This document shows positions 16,357-24,672 of a stretch of DNA of 64,000 nucleotides, piece by piece. The position numbers and the translations under genes are program-made. This DNA comes from an uncultured Eubacteriales bacterium. GTDB lineage: Bacteria > Bacillota > Clostridia > Lachnospirales > Lachnospiraceae. Numbering within the stretch: position 1 is the stretch's first letter; each line of letters opens with the position of its first letter. The notes beneath the pieces are model-generated. The model saw only the letters and a program-made list of their open reading frames with translations, had not been told where the DNA came from and did not search any database. The stretch spans positions 62,001 through 126,000 of the forward strand of contig CATOIK010000005.1 in the NCBI GenBank assembly GCA_951800645.1, read 5' to 3'.

Positions 16357-17223
16357 ATGGATTTTCTCACCGACTGGCTCACGGACTGGCTGAAGGAGCT
16401 GCTGATTGACGGAATTATGGGGAACCTCTCGGGGCTCTTTGATACCGTCAATGCCAAAGTCGGAGAGATTGCGGTACAGGTAGGGACGACCCCGGCGGCA
16501 TGGAACGCCGGGGTTTTCTCCCTCATCCGCCAGCTTTCCGAAACGGTGATTTTACCGATTGCCGGGCTGGTGCTGACCTTTGTTGCCACCTATGAGCTGA
16601 TACAGATGCTTTTGGAAAAAAACAATATGCACGAGTTTGATGTGGCGAATATCTACAAGTGGGTATTCAAAACCGCTTGTGCCATCCTCATTCTCTCCAA
16701 CACTTTTAACATTGTGATGGCTGTGTTCGATGTGTCCCAGAGTACCATCTCCAGGGCGGCGGGGCTGATCCAGGGCTCTACAGACATTACCCCGGATATG
16801 CTGGCCGCATTGGAAACCACGCTGGAGGGGATGGACTTGGGCCCGCTTTTGGGCCTGTGGCTCCAGTCCTCGCTGATCGGCGTGACCATGCAGGTCATGG
16901 GGATTATCATTTTTGTTTTGGTGTATGGCAGAATGATTGAAATATATTTGCTGACCAGTTTAGCGCCCCTCCCCGTGGCTACTCTTGCCAACAGAGAGCT
17001 TGGCGGCACAGGGCAGAACTACTTAAAATCCCTGTTCGCCGTGGGCTTTCAAGGGATGCTCATTTTAGTGTGTGTCGCTATTTATGCAGTGCTCGTCCAG
17101 GGGATCGCCACCAGCGGCGACCCCATCGGGGCAATCTGGGGAACCGTTGGCTATACGGTTCTCTTATGCTTTATGCTCTTTAAGACGGGCGGCATCGCCC
17201 AGCGCATTTTCGGGGCGCATTAA
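16357..17223 (+). CDS. TrbL/VirB6-like conjugation membrane protein
   Basis: A 288-residue protein with an amphipathic N-terminus (TDWLTDWLKELLIDG) and five to six membrane segments (about 60-85, 100-125, 165-190, 225-250, 258-280). Position between Maff2 and PrgI/VirB4 and topology match the VirB6/TrbL inner-membrane channel component of Tn1549-type systems. It begins 9 nt after the Maff2 gene behind AGGAGG. Confidence 0.85.
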   Translation: MDFLTDWLTDWLKELLIDGIMGNLSGLFDTVNAKVGEIAVQVGTTPAAWNAGVFSLIRQLSETVILPIAGLVLTFVATYELIQMLLEKNNMHEFDVANIYKWVFKTACAILILSNTFNIVMAVFDVSQSTISRAAGLIQGSTDITPDMLAALETTLEGMDLGPLLGLWLQSSLIGVTMQVMGIIIFVLVYGRMIEIYLLTSLAPLPVATLANRELGGTGQNYLKSLFAVGFQGMLILVCVAIYAVLVQGIATSGDPIGAIWGTVGYTVLLCFMLFKTGGIAQRIFGAH

Positions 17224-17228
17224 GCAGG

Positions 17229-17253
17229 ACTTCGGGACACTTTGTCCCAAGGC
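17229..17253. repeat. Dispersed palindrome, copy 5 of 16
   Basis: Core GGGACA-CTT-TGTCCC at 17234-17248, between the TrbL-like stop and the next Shine-Dalgarno. Confidence 0.9.
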
Positions 17254-17270
17254 CGGAAAGGAGGCGGGAT

Positions 17271-17654
17271 ATGCCAAGGCGGGCCCCCACCCGGTATAAA
17301 CCGGGCCCGGATGGGGAAATGCGCCGGACATGGAACGGCAAGCTCCCGGAGGAATTTACCCAGCGGGACACGCTGGCGTTTATGGCTGATACCGATTTGC
17401 TTTTGAATGGAAAGGTATCGGCGGAAACCCTGTCTGCAATCCATGCGGCAGGCTATGACTATAAGGGCGGGGCTGTCATCCCCATGCCTGGAAAGGAGGA
17501 AACAGGACTGAGTAACGATATAATTGCAAAAGCTGAGGCGGTGCGGCCCGCCCCGATAAGGGAGCAGATGGCCCAGGCCGCAAAGGAGGCGGGAAAGGAA
17601 AACGCCGCCCGCTCTGCCCCGGCAAAGAAAAAGGAGGCCCGGGATGACCGCTGA
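17271..17654 (+). CDS. Hypothetical basic protein of the transfer module
   Basis: A 127-residue charged protein with no recognised domain. The N-terminus is rich in Arg/Pro (PRRAPTRYKPGPDG), the middle has helices (LAFMADTDLLLNGKVSAETLSAI split at LLLN), and the C-terminus is Ala/Lys-rich with PIREQMAQAAKEAG. A similar IREQ-x2-QAA stretch occurs in PcfB, and IREQMAA in ArdA, suggesting a shared short C-terminal motif in several proteins of this element. The start follows AAGGAGG. It overlaps the methyltransferase gene. Confidence 0.7.
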   Translation: MPRRAPTRYKPGPDGEMRRTWNGKLPEEFTQRDTLAFMADTDLLLNGKVSAETLSAIHAAGYDYKGGAVIPMPGKEETGLSNDIIAKAEAVRPAPIREQMAQAAKEAGKENAARSAPAKKKEARDDR

Positions 17655-18438
17655 GAAAACCTCGGGACAAAGTGTCCCAAAGCTCCCGGCCTGCCCGGAG
17701 GGGCTGTTCCTTATGGACGGCATCGAGGGCCTGCGCTCCCTCCCCCGGTACTCGGTGGATATGCTTTTGACCGACCCGCCCTACGGCACCACCCGGAATT
17801 TTTGGGATGTGCCGCTCCCCCTCCCGGAGCTCTGGGAGGCGGTGAGATGGGCGGTCAAGCCGGAGGGGGCTGTGCTTTTTTTCGCACAATGCCCCTATGA
17901 CAAGGTGCTGGGGGCCTCCAACCTCTCCATGCTCCGCTATGAGTGGGTATGGTACAAGAGCCGGTGTACCGGCTTTCTCAACGCAAGGCGGGCCCCCCTA
18001 AAGCGGACGGAGAATATTTTGGTATTCTATCAAAGGCTCCCCTATTACGATCCGCAGTTTGAACAGGGCAAGCCCTATAAGAAAATTTCCCGTGAGGGGA
18101 GCAACAGCCCCAACTATGGAAAATTCCTGCGTTCCAGCAGTGGATCGGAGGACGGCCTGCGCTTTCCCGGAAACCTTTTGACCTTTTCTTCCGTACAGCG
18201 CACCGTCCACCCCACGCAGAAACCCGTGGAGCTGTGCGAGTATCTCATCAAAACTTATACCCGGCCCGGGGAGATCGTTGCCGACATCTGCGCTGGCTCC
18301 GGCACCACCGCCGTGGCCGCCGTCAACACGGGCCGCCGCTTTGTCTGCTTTGAAACCGCCCCGGCTTTCTATGCCCCGGCCACGGAGCGCATCCGGCTGG
18401 CGGGGGAGGCGGTAAAGGCCGGGCAGAAAGGAGTGTAA
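17644..18438 (+). CDS. DNA methyltransferase, beta class (N6-adenine or N4-cytosine)
   Basis: A 264-residue enzyme with catalytic motif IV TDPPYG (about 42-47) preceding the SAM motif ICAGSGTTA (about 218-226), the order of beta-class amino-methyltransferases. HPTQKPVELCEYLI before motif I is the usual substrate-side helix. No restriction enzyme is adjacent, so it is an orphan modification enzyme that may protect the element from host restriction. The ATG overlaps the preceding gene. Palindrome copy 6 falls in codons 6-12 and reads as SGQSVPK, giving an odd N-terminal tail before the family homology starts. Confidence 0.92.
   Translation: MTAEKTSGQSVPKLPACPEGLFLMDGIEGLRSLPRYSVDMLLTDPPYGTTRNFWDVPLPLPELWEAVRWAVKPEGAVLFFAQCPYDKVLGASNLSMLRYEWVWYKSRCTGFLNARRAPLKRTENILVFYQRLPYYDPQFEQGKPYKKISREGSNSPNYGKFLRSSSGSEDGLRFPGNLLTFSSVQRTVHPTQKPVELCEYLIKTYTRPGEIVADICAGSGTTAVAAVNTGRRFVCFETAPAFYAPATERIRLAGEAVKAGQKGV
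17659..17683. repeat. Dispersed palindrome, copy 6 of 16
   Basis: Core GGGACA-AAG-TGTCCC at 17664-17678, inside the 5' end of the DNA methyltransferase gene, 10 nt after the previous stop. Confidence 0.9.
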
Positions 18439-18440
18439 CT

Positions 18441-19034
18441 ATCGGAGACTATTCTATCATTTACGCCGATCCCCCCTGGCGGTACGCCCAAAAGGGCCTG
18501 CAAGGTGCGGCGGAGCGGCACTACCCCACAATGACGATTGACGAGCTGTGCGCGCTCCCGGTGGCAGATCTGGCCGCCCGGGACAGCGCACTTTTTTTGT
18601 GGGCGACTTTCCCCCAGCTCCCCGAGGCTCTGCGGCTCATTAAGGAGTGGGGCTTTACCTATAAAAGCGTGGCCTTTGTCTGGCTGAAAAAGAATAAAAA
18701 GGCGGATAGCTGGTTTTATGGGCTGGGCTTTTGGACAAGGGGGAACGCAGAAATCTGCCTGCTGGCTACCAGGGGCCATCCCAAACGGCAGGCGGCGAAT
18801 ATCCATCAGTTTATCATTTCCCCCATAGAGGCCCACAGCAAAAAGCCGGACGAGGCTCGGGAAAAGATTGTTGCCCTCATGGGCGACCTGCCCCGTGTGG
18901 AGCTGTTCGCAAGGCAGACACCGCCCGGCTGGGATGTGTGGGGAAATGAAGTCGCAAGCACGCTCCCGGACTTTGGGACAAAGTGTCCCGAAGTGGCCGG
19001 GGCTGGAAAGGAGGATCATTCGTGTCCTATGTGA
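18441..19034 (+). CDS. MT-A70-family methyltransferase with probable ATC start
   Basis: A 197-residue MT-A70-like enzyme. The catalytic ADPPW (about residues 9-13) is followed by the typical PTMTIDEL, LFLWATFP and KGHPKR-like (RGHPKRQAANIHQ) blocks; the family methylates adenine. No ATG, GTG or TTG occurs in frame between the upstream stop and 18531, which is past the DPPW motif. The codon 7 nt after AAAGGAG (18427-18433) is ATC at 18441, giving (M)GDYSIIYADPPW. So initiation at ATC is strongly implied. Palindrome copy 7 lies in the C-terminal codons (DFGTKCPEV). The end overlaps prgI by 13 nt. Confidence 0.88.
   Translation: MGDYSIIYADPPWRYAQKGLQGAAERHYPTMTIDELCALPVADLAARDSALFLWATFPQLPEALRLIKEWGFTYKSVAFVWLKKNKKADSWFYGLGFWTRGNAEICLLATRGHPKRQAANIHQFIISPIEAHSKKPDEAREKIVALMGDLPRVELFARQTPPGWDVWGNEVASTLPDFGTKCPEVAGAGKEDHSCPM
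18970..18994. repeat. Dispersed palindrome, copy 7 of 16
   Basis: Core GGGACA-AAG-TGTCCC at 18975-18989, within the last codons of the MT-A70 gene and 28 nt upstream of the prgI start. Confidence 0.9.
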
Positions 19035-19417
19035 ATGTACCCAACGATTTATCGAAGATCAAAACAAAAATTGCCTTTAACCTCACCAAACGCCAGCTTG
19101 TCTGTTTCGGCTCTGCGGCGGCGGTGGGCATCCCGTCCTATCTTCTGGCCCGTGGCTCCATCGGCAACACCGGGGCCATGTTTGCCATGCTGGTGATCAT
19201 GCTCCCGGCGTTCCTGCTGGCTATGTACGAAAAAGACGGGCTCCCCTTTGAAAAGGTGGTGAAGAACATCATCCGGGCCCGGTTTACCCGCCCCGGGATA
19301 AGGCCCTACCAGACAGAAAACATTTACGCCCCCTTTACCGGGCGGGGCGCTGTGAGAAAGGAGGATACGATTGCAGACAACAAAACAAAAAAGCGGGCGA
19401 AAAGCCGCAAAGGGTAA
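19022..19417 (+). CDS. PrgI-family (VirB3-like) conjugation membrane protein
   Basis: A 131-residue protein beginning (V)SYVNVPNDLSKIKTKIAFNL, the standard opening of PrgI proteins, with two close membrane segments (about 25-45 and 50-70) and a basic C-terminus. The GTG at 19022 is 6 nt after GGAGG. PrgI is the VirB3-like partner of the VirB4 ATPase, whose gene overlaps its 3' end by 47 nt. Confidence 0.9.
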   Translation: MSYVNVPNDLSKIKTKIAFNLTKRQLVCFGSAAAVGIPSYLLARGSIGNTGAMFAMLVIMLPAFLLAMYEKDGLPFEKVVKNIIRARFTRPGIRPYQTENIYAPFTGRGAVRKEDTIADNKTKKRAKSRKG

Positions 19418-21734
19418 GGGCCGGGCGGCCATCTCCGCCCAGCAGTCTATCCCTTATATTTCTATGCACCCGGACGGCGTGTGCAAGCTCCCCGGCGGGC
19501 TCTATACGAAAACCGTGGAATATGAGGACATCAATTATTCCGTGGCAAGCACCGAGGATCAGACGGCGATCTTTAGCGGCTGGAGCTCATTCCTCAACTA
19601 TTTTGACAGCTCTCTGCCGTTCCAGCTTTCCTTTATCAACCGCCGCTCCCACTCCCGGGGCCGCTACAAGGTGAACATCCCCCAGGCGGACGATGATTTT
19701 AACAGCGTCCGGGAGGAATTTACCGGGATGTTAAAAAACCAGATCGCCCGTTCCAACAACGGCATTGAACGCTCCAAATATATCACCTTTGGCATACCTG
19801 CCGAGGGGATCGCTGAGGCCCGGCCCCGTCTGGAGCGTGTGGAGGCCGATGTGATGGGGAACTTTAAGCGGCTGGGCGTTCCCTCGGAGCCGATGGACGG
19901 GCGGGCAAGGCTGGCTTTGCTCCACAGCCAGATGCACCCGGGGAGCCGGGAGCCGTTCCGCTTTTCGTGGAAGGACATCCCGCAGACGGGACTGGGCACG
20001 AAGGATTTTATTGCCCCGGACAGCTTTGACTTTCGGCAGTCCCGCTTATTCCGGGTGGGCCAGTATTGGGGGGCCGTGTCCTACTTGCAGATTTTAGCGT
20101 CCGAGCTTTCGGATAAACTGCTGGCGGAGATTTTGGAGCTGGATGCGGAGATGACCGTGACCCTCCATATCCAGACGGTAGATCAGCTCAAGGCCATTAA
20201 AACCATTAAGGGAAAACTCTCCGACATTGGAAAAATGAAGGTGGAGGAACAGCGGAAAGCTGTCCGGGCCGGATATGACCCCGACATTCTGCCGCCCGAC
20301 CTCATTACCTTTTCCAAGGACGCCGCCGATCTCCTTGCCGACCTCCAGTCCCGCAACGAGAGGATGTTCCTCTTGACCTTTACGGTGGTGAACCTTGCCC
20401 CCACCCGCCAGCGGCTGGAAAACGATGTGTTTACCGTGGGCGGCATCGCCCAGAAATACAACTGCGCCTTAAAGCGGCTGGACTGGCAGCAGGAACAGGG
20501 CTTTGTGTCCTCGCTGGCCCTCGGCGTGAACGAGGTGGAAATTAAGCGGGGCATGACCACCAGCTCCACGGCGATCTTTATCCCCTTTATGACAAGGGAA
20601 CTGCGGATGGACGGGCAGGCCCTCTACTACGGCATGAACGCCCTTTCCCACAATGTCATCATGGCTGACCGGAAAAAATTGAAGTCGGCCAACGGGATGT
20701 ATCTGGGCTCCACCGGCTCGGGGAAATCCTTTGCGGCAAAAAGGGAGCTCTTAAATGTTTTTCTTACCATTCCCCAGGATCGGATTATCATTGTTGACCC
20801 GATGGGCGAGTATGCCCCGCTGGTGAAACGGCTGGGCGGGCAGGTGATCGAAATTGCCCCGGACAGCCCCCACCACTTAAACCCGATGGATGTGGAGCTC
20901 AACATGGCCGCCGGGGAAAGCCCTCTTTCCATGAAAGCAGACTTTCTTCTTTCCCTGTGCGAGTTGGTGGTGGGCGGCAAGGAGGGCTTACAGCCCATTG
21001 AAAAAACGGTGGTTGACCGCTGTGTGCGGCTGGTGTACCGGGAGCAGGCGCTGGGGCTTGGGAATACGAAAACCCCGCTTTTGCAGGATTTGTATGAGGA
21101 GCTCCTAAAACAGCCGGAGCCCGAGGCCCGGCGTGTGGCAACGGCGTTAGAGCTCTACTGCACAGGCTCCTTAAACCTTTTTAACCACCCCACGAATGTA
21201 AAGACGGACAGCCGGGTGGTGTGCGTTGTGCTGAAAAACATGGGAGAAAATCTCCGCAAAATCGCCATGCACATCACAAACGAGTTTGTCTCCCAGGCGG
21301 TAGATACTAACTTCCGGGAGGGCGTGGCAACCTGGTGCTACTTTGACGAGTTCCATGTCCTGCTCCGTGACCCGCTGACCGCCAGCTACTTTGTGGCGGT
21401 GTGGAAGATGCTCCGCAAAAAGGGCTGTGTCCCGAGTGCTTTAACCCAGAATGTGAAAGACCTTTTGGCCAGCCGGGAGATCGAGAACATTCTGGACAAC
21501 ACGGATTTTATGATCCTGCTGTCCCAGGCCCAGAGCGACCGGGCAATTCTGGCCAGACAGCTCGGCATTTCCGAGCACCAGCTTTCCTACATCACCCACT
21601 CTAATTCCGGCGAGGGCCTGCTGTTTTATGGGAATGTGACCATCCCGTTTGTTGACCGTTTCCCCAAGGGGGAGATTTATAACCTGCTGACCACCCGCCC
21701 GGAGGATATGAGAAATGAAACGAAAACCGAATAA
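19371..21734 (+). CDS. VirB4-type conjugation ATPase (TrsE/CD419-like)
   Basis: A 787-residue motor ATPase of the mating channel. The N-terminal half is the VirB4 CagE-like domain. Walker A GSTGSGKSFAAK lies near 445-456 and Walker B TWCYFDEFHVLL near 652-663. It starts with TTG behind GGAGG, inside prgI. Its 3' end overlaps the CD1107-like hydrolase gene by 20 nt. Size and order match VirB4 of Tn1549-type elements. Confidence 0.95.
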   Translation: MQTTKQKSGRKAAKGKGRAAISAQQSIPYISMHPDGVCKLPGGLYTKTVEYEDINYSVASTEDQTAIFSGWSSFLNYFDSSLPFQLSFINRRSHSRGRYKVNIPQADDDFNSVREEFTGMLKNQIARSNNGIERSKYITFGIPAEGIAEARPRLERVEADVMGNFKRLGVPSEPMDGRARLALLHSQMHPGSREPFRFSWKDIPQTGLGTKDFIAPDSFDFRQSRLFRVGQYWGAVSYLQILASELSDKLLAEILELDAEMTVTLHIQTVDQLKAIKTIKGKLSDIGKMKVEEQRKAVRAGYDPDILPPDLITFSKDAADLLADLQSRNERMFLLTFTVVNLAPTRQRLENDVFTVGGIAQKYNCALKRLDWQQEQGFVSSLALGVNEVEIKRGMTTSSTAIFIPFMTRELRMDGQALYYGMNALSHNVIMADRKKLKSANGMYLGSTGSGKSFAAKRELLNVFLTIPQDRIIIVDPMGEYAPLVKRLGGQVIEIAPDSPHHLNPMDVELNMAAGESPLSMKADFLLSLCELVVGGKEGLQPIEKTVVDRCVRLVYREQALGLGNTKTPLLQDLYEELLKQPEPEARRVATALELYCTGSLNLFNHPTNVKTDSRVVCVVLKNMGENLRKIAMHITNEFVSQAVDTNFREGVATWCYFDEFHVLLRDPLTASYFVAVWKMLRKKGCVPSALTQNVKDLLASREIENILDNTDFMILLSQAQSDRAILARQLGISEHQLSYITHSNSGEGLLFYGNVTIPFVDRFPKGEIYNLLTTRPEDMRNETKTE

Positions 21735-23481
21735 ACCACGCCCGGAGCCCTGGGCGCAGACAGGCCCCACTGACCCCGGGGGCGGGGCCGCCGATTCGGG
21801 CGGCTCTGCTTTTGGGGCTGGCTCTGAAAAGCAGTCCGGGGCAACGGCTGAGGGAACTTCGGGACAAAGTGTCCCAAAGTCTCCCAAGTCCAAATTCAGA
21901 CAGAAAAGCCAGCAGGAACAGGCCGCCGCCAGCAAGCTCCGCATGGAAAAACAAGGGGAAAAGCTGGGGGCCGCCAGGGAAAAGCTGGCAAAACAGAAAC
22001 CGCCCAAAAAGCCCGGCCCGGTGAAACGGGCGGGCCGTGTGGCCGGGGGCTCCGTCCACGGCTTTGTGCATGGCAAGATTTTTGAGGTGGAGCAGGAAAA
22101 TGTAGGCACCGAGGGGGCCCACCGCTCCGAGCTTGTGGGCGAGTCCGGCCTGCGGTACGGCTCCCGGTTTGTAAAGCGCAAAATCCGGGAGCACCCGGCA
22201 AAAGCGGTGAGCCGGGCCGAGGCGAAGTTTATCAAGGCCAAGGCGGACTATCATTTCCACACCGCCGCTCAGGAGCACCCGGAGCTTGCGAAAAGCGCCC
22301 TCAAACGCTACTGGCAGAAACAGCGGCTGAGAAAGCAATACCAAAAGCGGGCAAGAGAGGCCGCCAGGCATGGTACAAAGGCCGCCGGGAAAACTGCCGC
22401 CGCCACGGAAAAGCTGGCGGCAAAGGCGGCGGGCTTTGTGAAACGCCATCCCGTTGGCTCCCTGATCGCTCTTGTCTGCGTTCTGCTTATTTTTATGATG
22501 CAGTCCTGCTCGTCCTCGCTGGTAATGCTGGGGAACGCCGGGGCCGGGGCTGTCGGGGCCAGCACCTACCCTTGCGAGGATGGGGATATGCTGGGGGCTG
22601 AGGCCTCCTACTGCGGTTTGGAGGCGGAGCTGGGGCGCTATCTTGATACCTACGAGGCCACCCACGATTATGACGAGTACCACTTCGACCTGGACGGGAT
22701 CGAGCATGATCCCTATGTACTGCTTTCTATTTTGTGTTCGCTCCATGAGGGCCAGTGGACGCTCCCCCAGGTGGAGGGCACTCTGCAAACGCTCTTTGAC
22801 CGCCAGTACATTCTCACCGAGGAAGTGGTGGTGGAGGTGCGCTACCGGACGGAAACCCGCACCGACAGAGAAGGCAACGATTACGATGTGGAGGTTCCCT
22901 ACAATTATTACATCTGCTATGTCACGCTGGAAAATGCGGATTTATCCCATCTGCCCGTTTCCCTTATGGGCGAGGATCAGCTATCCCGGTACGCCATCTA
23001 TATGTCTACCCTTGGCAACCGCCCCGACCTGTTCCCCGACTCGCCCTATGTAAACAGATACATCACGGGCCAGCCTGGTGGCGGCTATGAGGTGCCCCCG
23101 GAATATCTGGACGATGAAACCTTTGCCGCCATACTGACCGAGGCCGAGAAATACATCGGCTACCCTTATGTGTGGGGCGGCTCCAGCCCGGCCACTTCCT
23201 TTGACTGCTCCGGCTTTGTGTCCTGGGTTATCAACCATTCGGGCTGGAATGTGGGCCGTCTGGGGGCACAGGGGCTTTACAACATCTGTACCCCGGTGGG
23301 CTCCCCCAGGCCCGGCGACCTTGTATTTTTTAAGGGCACCTACAATACCCCGGGCGTGAGCCATGTGGGGATTTATGTGGGGGATGGGCGGATGCTCCAC
23401 TGTGGAGATCCCATCGGCTACGCAAATTTGAATACAAGCTACTGGCAGTCTCATTTCTACGCCTACGGGCGTTTACCATGA
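21715..23481 (+). CDS. CD1107-like NlpC/P60 wall hydrolase of the conjugation machine
   Basis: A 588-residue protein. A basic, low-complexity cytoplasmic N-terminus (about 1-240, Lys/Ala/Arg-rich helices) is followed by one membrane segment (about 246-270, ending at Cys-rich MMQSCSSS), an extracellular domain and a C-terminal NlpC/P60 domain with catalytic Cys498 in FDCSGF and a later His in SHVGIYVGDG. It would open peptidoglycan at the mating site (VirB1/VirB8-like role). Palindrome copy 8 sits in the disordered N-terminus (SGQSVPKS). Confidence 0.9.
   Translation: MKRKPNKPRPEPWAQTGPTDPGGGAADSGGSAFGAGSEKQSGATAEGTSGQSVPKSPKSKFRQKSQQEQAAASKLRMEKQGEKLGAAREKLAKQKPPKKPGPVKRAGRVAGGSVHGFVHGKIFEVEQENVGTEGAHRSELVGESGLRYGSRFVKRKIREHPAKAVSRAEAKFIKAKADYHFHTAAQEHPELAKSALKRYWQKQRLRKQYQKRAREAARHGTKAAGKTAAATEKLAAKAAGFVKRHPVGSLIALVCVLLIFMMQSCSSSLVMLGNAGAGAVGASTYPCEDGDMLGAEASYCGLEAELGRYLDTYEATHDYDEYHFDLDGIEHDPYVLLSILCSLHEGQWTLPQVEGTLQTLFDRQYILTEEVVVEVRYRTETRTDREGNDYDVEVPYNYYICYVTLENADLSHLPVSLMGEDQLSRYAIYMSTLGNRPDLFPDSPYVNRYITGQPGGGYEVPPEYLDDETFAAILTEAEKYIGYPYVWGGSSPATSFDCSGFVSWVINHSGWNVGRLGAQGLYNICTPVGSPRPGDLVFFKGTYNTPGVSHVGIYVGDGRMLHCGDPIGYANLNTSYWQSHFYAYGRLP
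21856..21880. repeat. Dispersed palindrome, copy 8 of 16
   Basis: Core GGGACA-AAG-TGTCCC at 21861-21875, inside the 5' low-complexity part of the CD1107-like gene. Confidence 0.9.
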
Positions 23482-23493
23482 TTGGAGGTATTT

Positions 23494-23745
23494 ATGGCAA
23501 CAGCGAAAAGCATGAAAATCCAGGCCGAGATTGATAAGGTCAAGGCCAAAATCAGTGAACAGCAGGCCCGGCTCAAGGAGCTGGAACAAAAGAAACTGGA
23601 AGCGGAAAACAGCGAGATCGTGGACATCGTGCGGGGCATGAGCATCCCCCTTGACCAGCTCCCGCTCCTGTTTGAAAAGCTGAAAGGCGGCGCTTTGGGA
23701 CAAAGTGTCCCGAAGTCGGAGCCCGAGAAAAAGGAGGAAAACTAA
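23494..23745 (+). CDS. DUF4315-family coiled-coil protein
   Basis: An 83-residue protein starting MATAKSMKIQAEIDKVKAK, a short coiled coil (about 8-45) followed by the conserved EIVDIVRGMSI-like segment that marks DUF4315 in Firmicutes conjugative elements. Start chosen behind GGAGG; the ATG at 23482 has no ribosome site. Palindrome copy 9 lies in the last codons (LGQSVPKS). Function unknown; always between the NlpC/P60 and DUF4366 genes. Confidence 0.85.
   Translation: MATAKSMKIQAEIDKVKAKISEQQARLKELEQKKLEAENSEIVDIVRGMSIPLDQLPLLFEKLKGGALGQSVPKSEPEKKEEN
23692..23716. repeat. Dispersed palindrome, copy 9 of 16
   Basis: Core GGGACA-AAG-TGTCCC at 23697-23711, in the 3' end of the DUF4315 gene, 33 nt before the DUF4366 start. 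Confidence 0.9.
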
Positions 23746-23748
23746 TCT

Positions 23749-24495
23749 ATGAAACGAGTTCAAGTTTTGACAGCGGCGTTTTGCGCCGCTGTTCTTTTAT
23801 GCGGATTGAGCACAACGGCCTATGCCGGGGGCGGCGAGGAATGGGAGGGGCTTGACCCGGAGGAGCCCGCCGTCACGGAGGAGCCTGCCGAGCCCACGGT
23901 CACGCCGGGCGAGGGGTTTTCCGAGGAGGGAAACCTTGTGACCCGTGATCTCCTTTATGACGAGCACACCAATAAGCAGTTTATTACCGTCCAGGCCAGG
24001 GGCGGGACTACCTTTTATCTCGTCATCGACTATGACAAGCCCGTGGACGAGGAAGGCGAGCAGTATGAAACCTACTTTTTGAACATGGTGGACGAGGCCG
24101 ACCTGCTGGCCGCTGCCGAGGCAGCGGGGGCGGAGGCGGCGGTCTGCTCCTGCGCTGAGAAATGTGCGGCGGGGGCTGTCAATACCGACTGCCCGGTTTG
24201 TTCTGTGAATATGGGGAAATGCGTGGGGGCGGAGCCGGAGCCCGTCGCTGACCCGGTGGAGGAGCCAGAGCCCGAGCCGGAGAAAAAGGGCAACGCCGGG
24301 ACGCTCCTTATCATTCTGGCCCTTGCGGTAATCGGAGGCGGGGCCGGCTGGTACTTTAAGATTTACCGCCCCAAACAGGAAAAGGCCGCCGGGCCCGGGG
24401 AGGACTACGGGGACGAGCTGGAGGACTATGAGGTTGGGGACGATATGCCGCCCTGGGACGAGGACGAACCCGAGGAAATGGAGGACGAGGAATGA
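23749..24495 (+). CDS. DUF4366 (CD1107-family) exported membrane protein
   Basis: A 248-residue protein with a signal peptide (VQVLTAAFCAAVLLCGLST, cleavage near AYA, 24-26), an acidic Pro/Glu linker, an extracellular core with RDLLYDEHTNKQFITVQAR (split: RDLLYDEHTN, KQFITVQAR) and TFYLVIDYDKP, a cysteine cluster (CSCAEKCAAG, CPVCSVNMGKC), one C-terminal membrane segment (about 187-206) and an acidic tail. This is the DUF4366 layout found next to conjugation genes. Probably a surface component of the mating apparatus. Confidence 0.85.
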   Translation: MKRVQVLTAAFCAAVLLCGLSTTAYAGGGEEWEGLDPEEPAVTEEPAEPTVTPGEGFSEEGNLVTRDLLYDEHTNKQFITVQARGGTTFYLVIDYDKPVDEEGEQYETYFLNMVDEADLLAAAEAAGAEAAVCSCAEKCAAGAVNTDCPVCSVNMGKCVGAEPEPVADPVEEPEPEPEKKGNAGTLLIILALAVIGGGAGWYFKIYRPKQEKAAGPGEDYGDELEDYEVGDDMPPWDEDEPEEMEDEE

Positions 24496-24668
24496 ATTTT
24501 ACAAACAGCCCCTTAGAACGAATGATGAAGGAACGCCCCCGGCCGCAGGCTCCTGCCGTGAGCAGGCCGCCCAAAGGCTCCGCCTGCTGTGGCTGTGCCT
24601 ACTGGCGGGGCATCCGGTGTGTGTCCTGCTATAAGGAGCTTTTGAAGTCTCCGGCTGGCGGGAGGTAA
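24492..24668 (+). CDS. Small cysteine-rich protein (58 aa)
   Basis: The ATG overlaps the DUF4366 stop (ATGA). The frame encodes 58 residues with CCGC (32-35) and CVSC (43-46), a likely zinc knuckle, and ends just before the next gene, whose Shine-Dalgarno is in its last codons. Tight coupling on both sides and paired CxxC-like motifs support a real gene. No family was recognised. Confidence 0.7.
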   Translation: MNFTNSPLERMMKERPRPQAPAVSRPPKGSACCGCAYWRGIRCVSCYKELLKSPAGGR

Positions 24669-24672
24669 GGCA

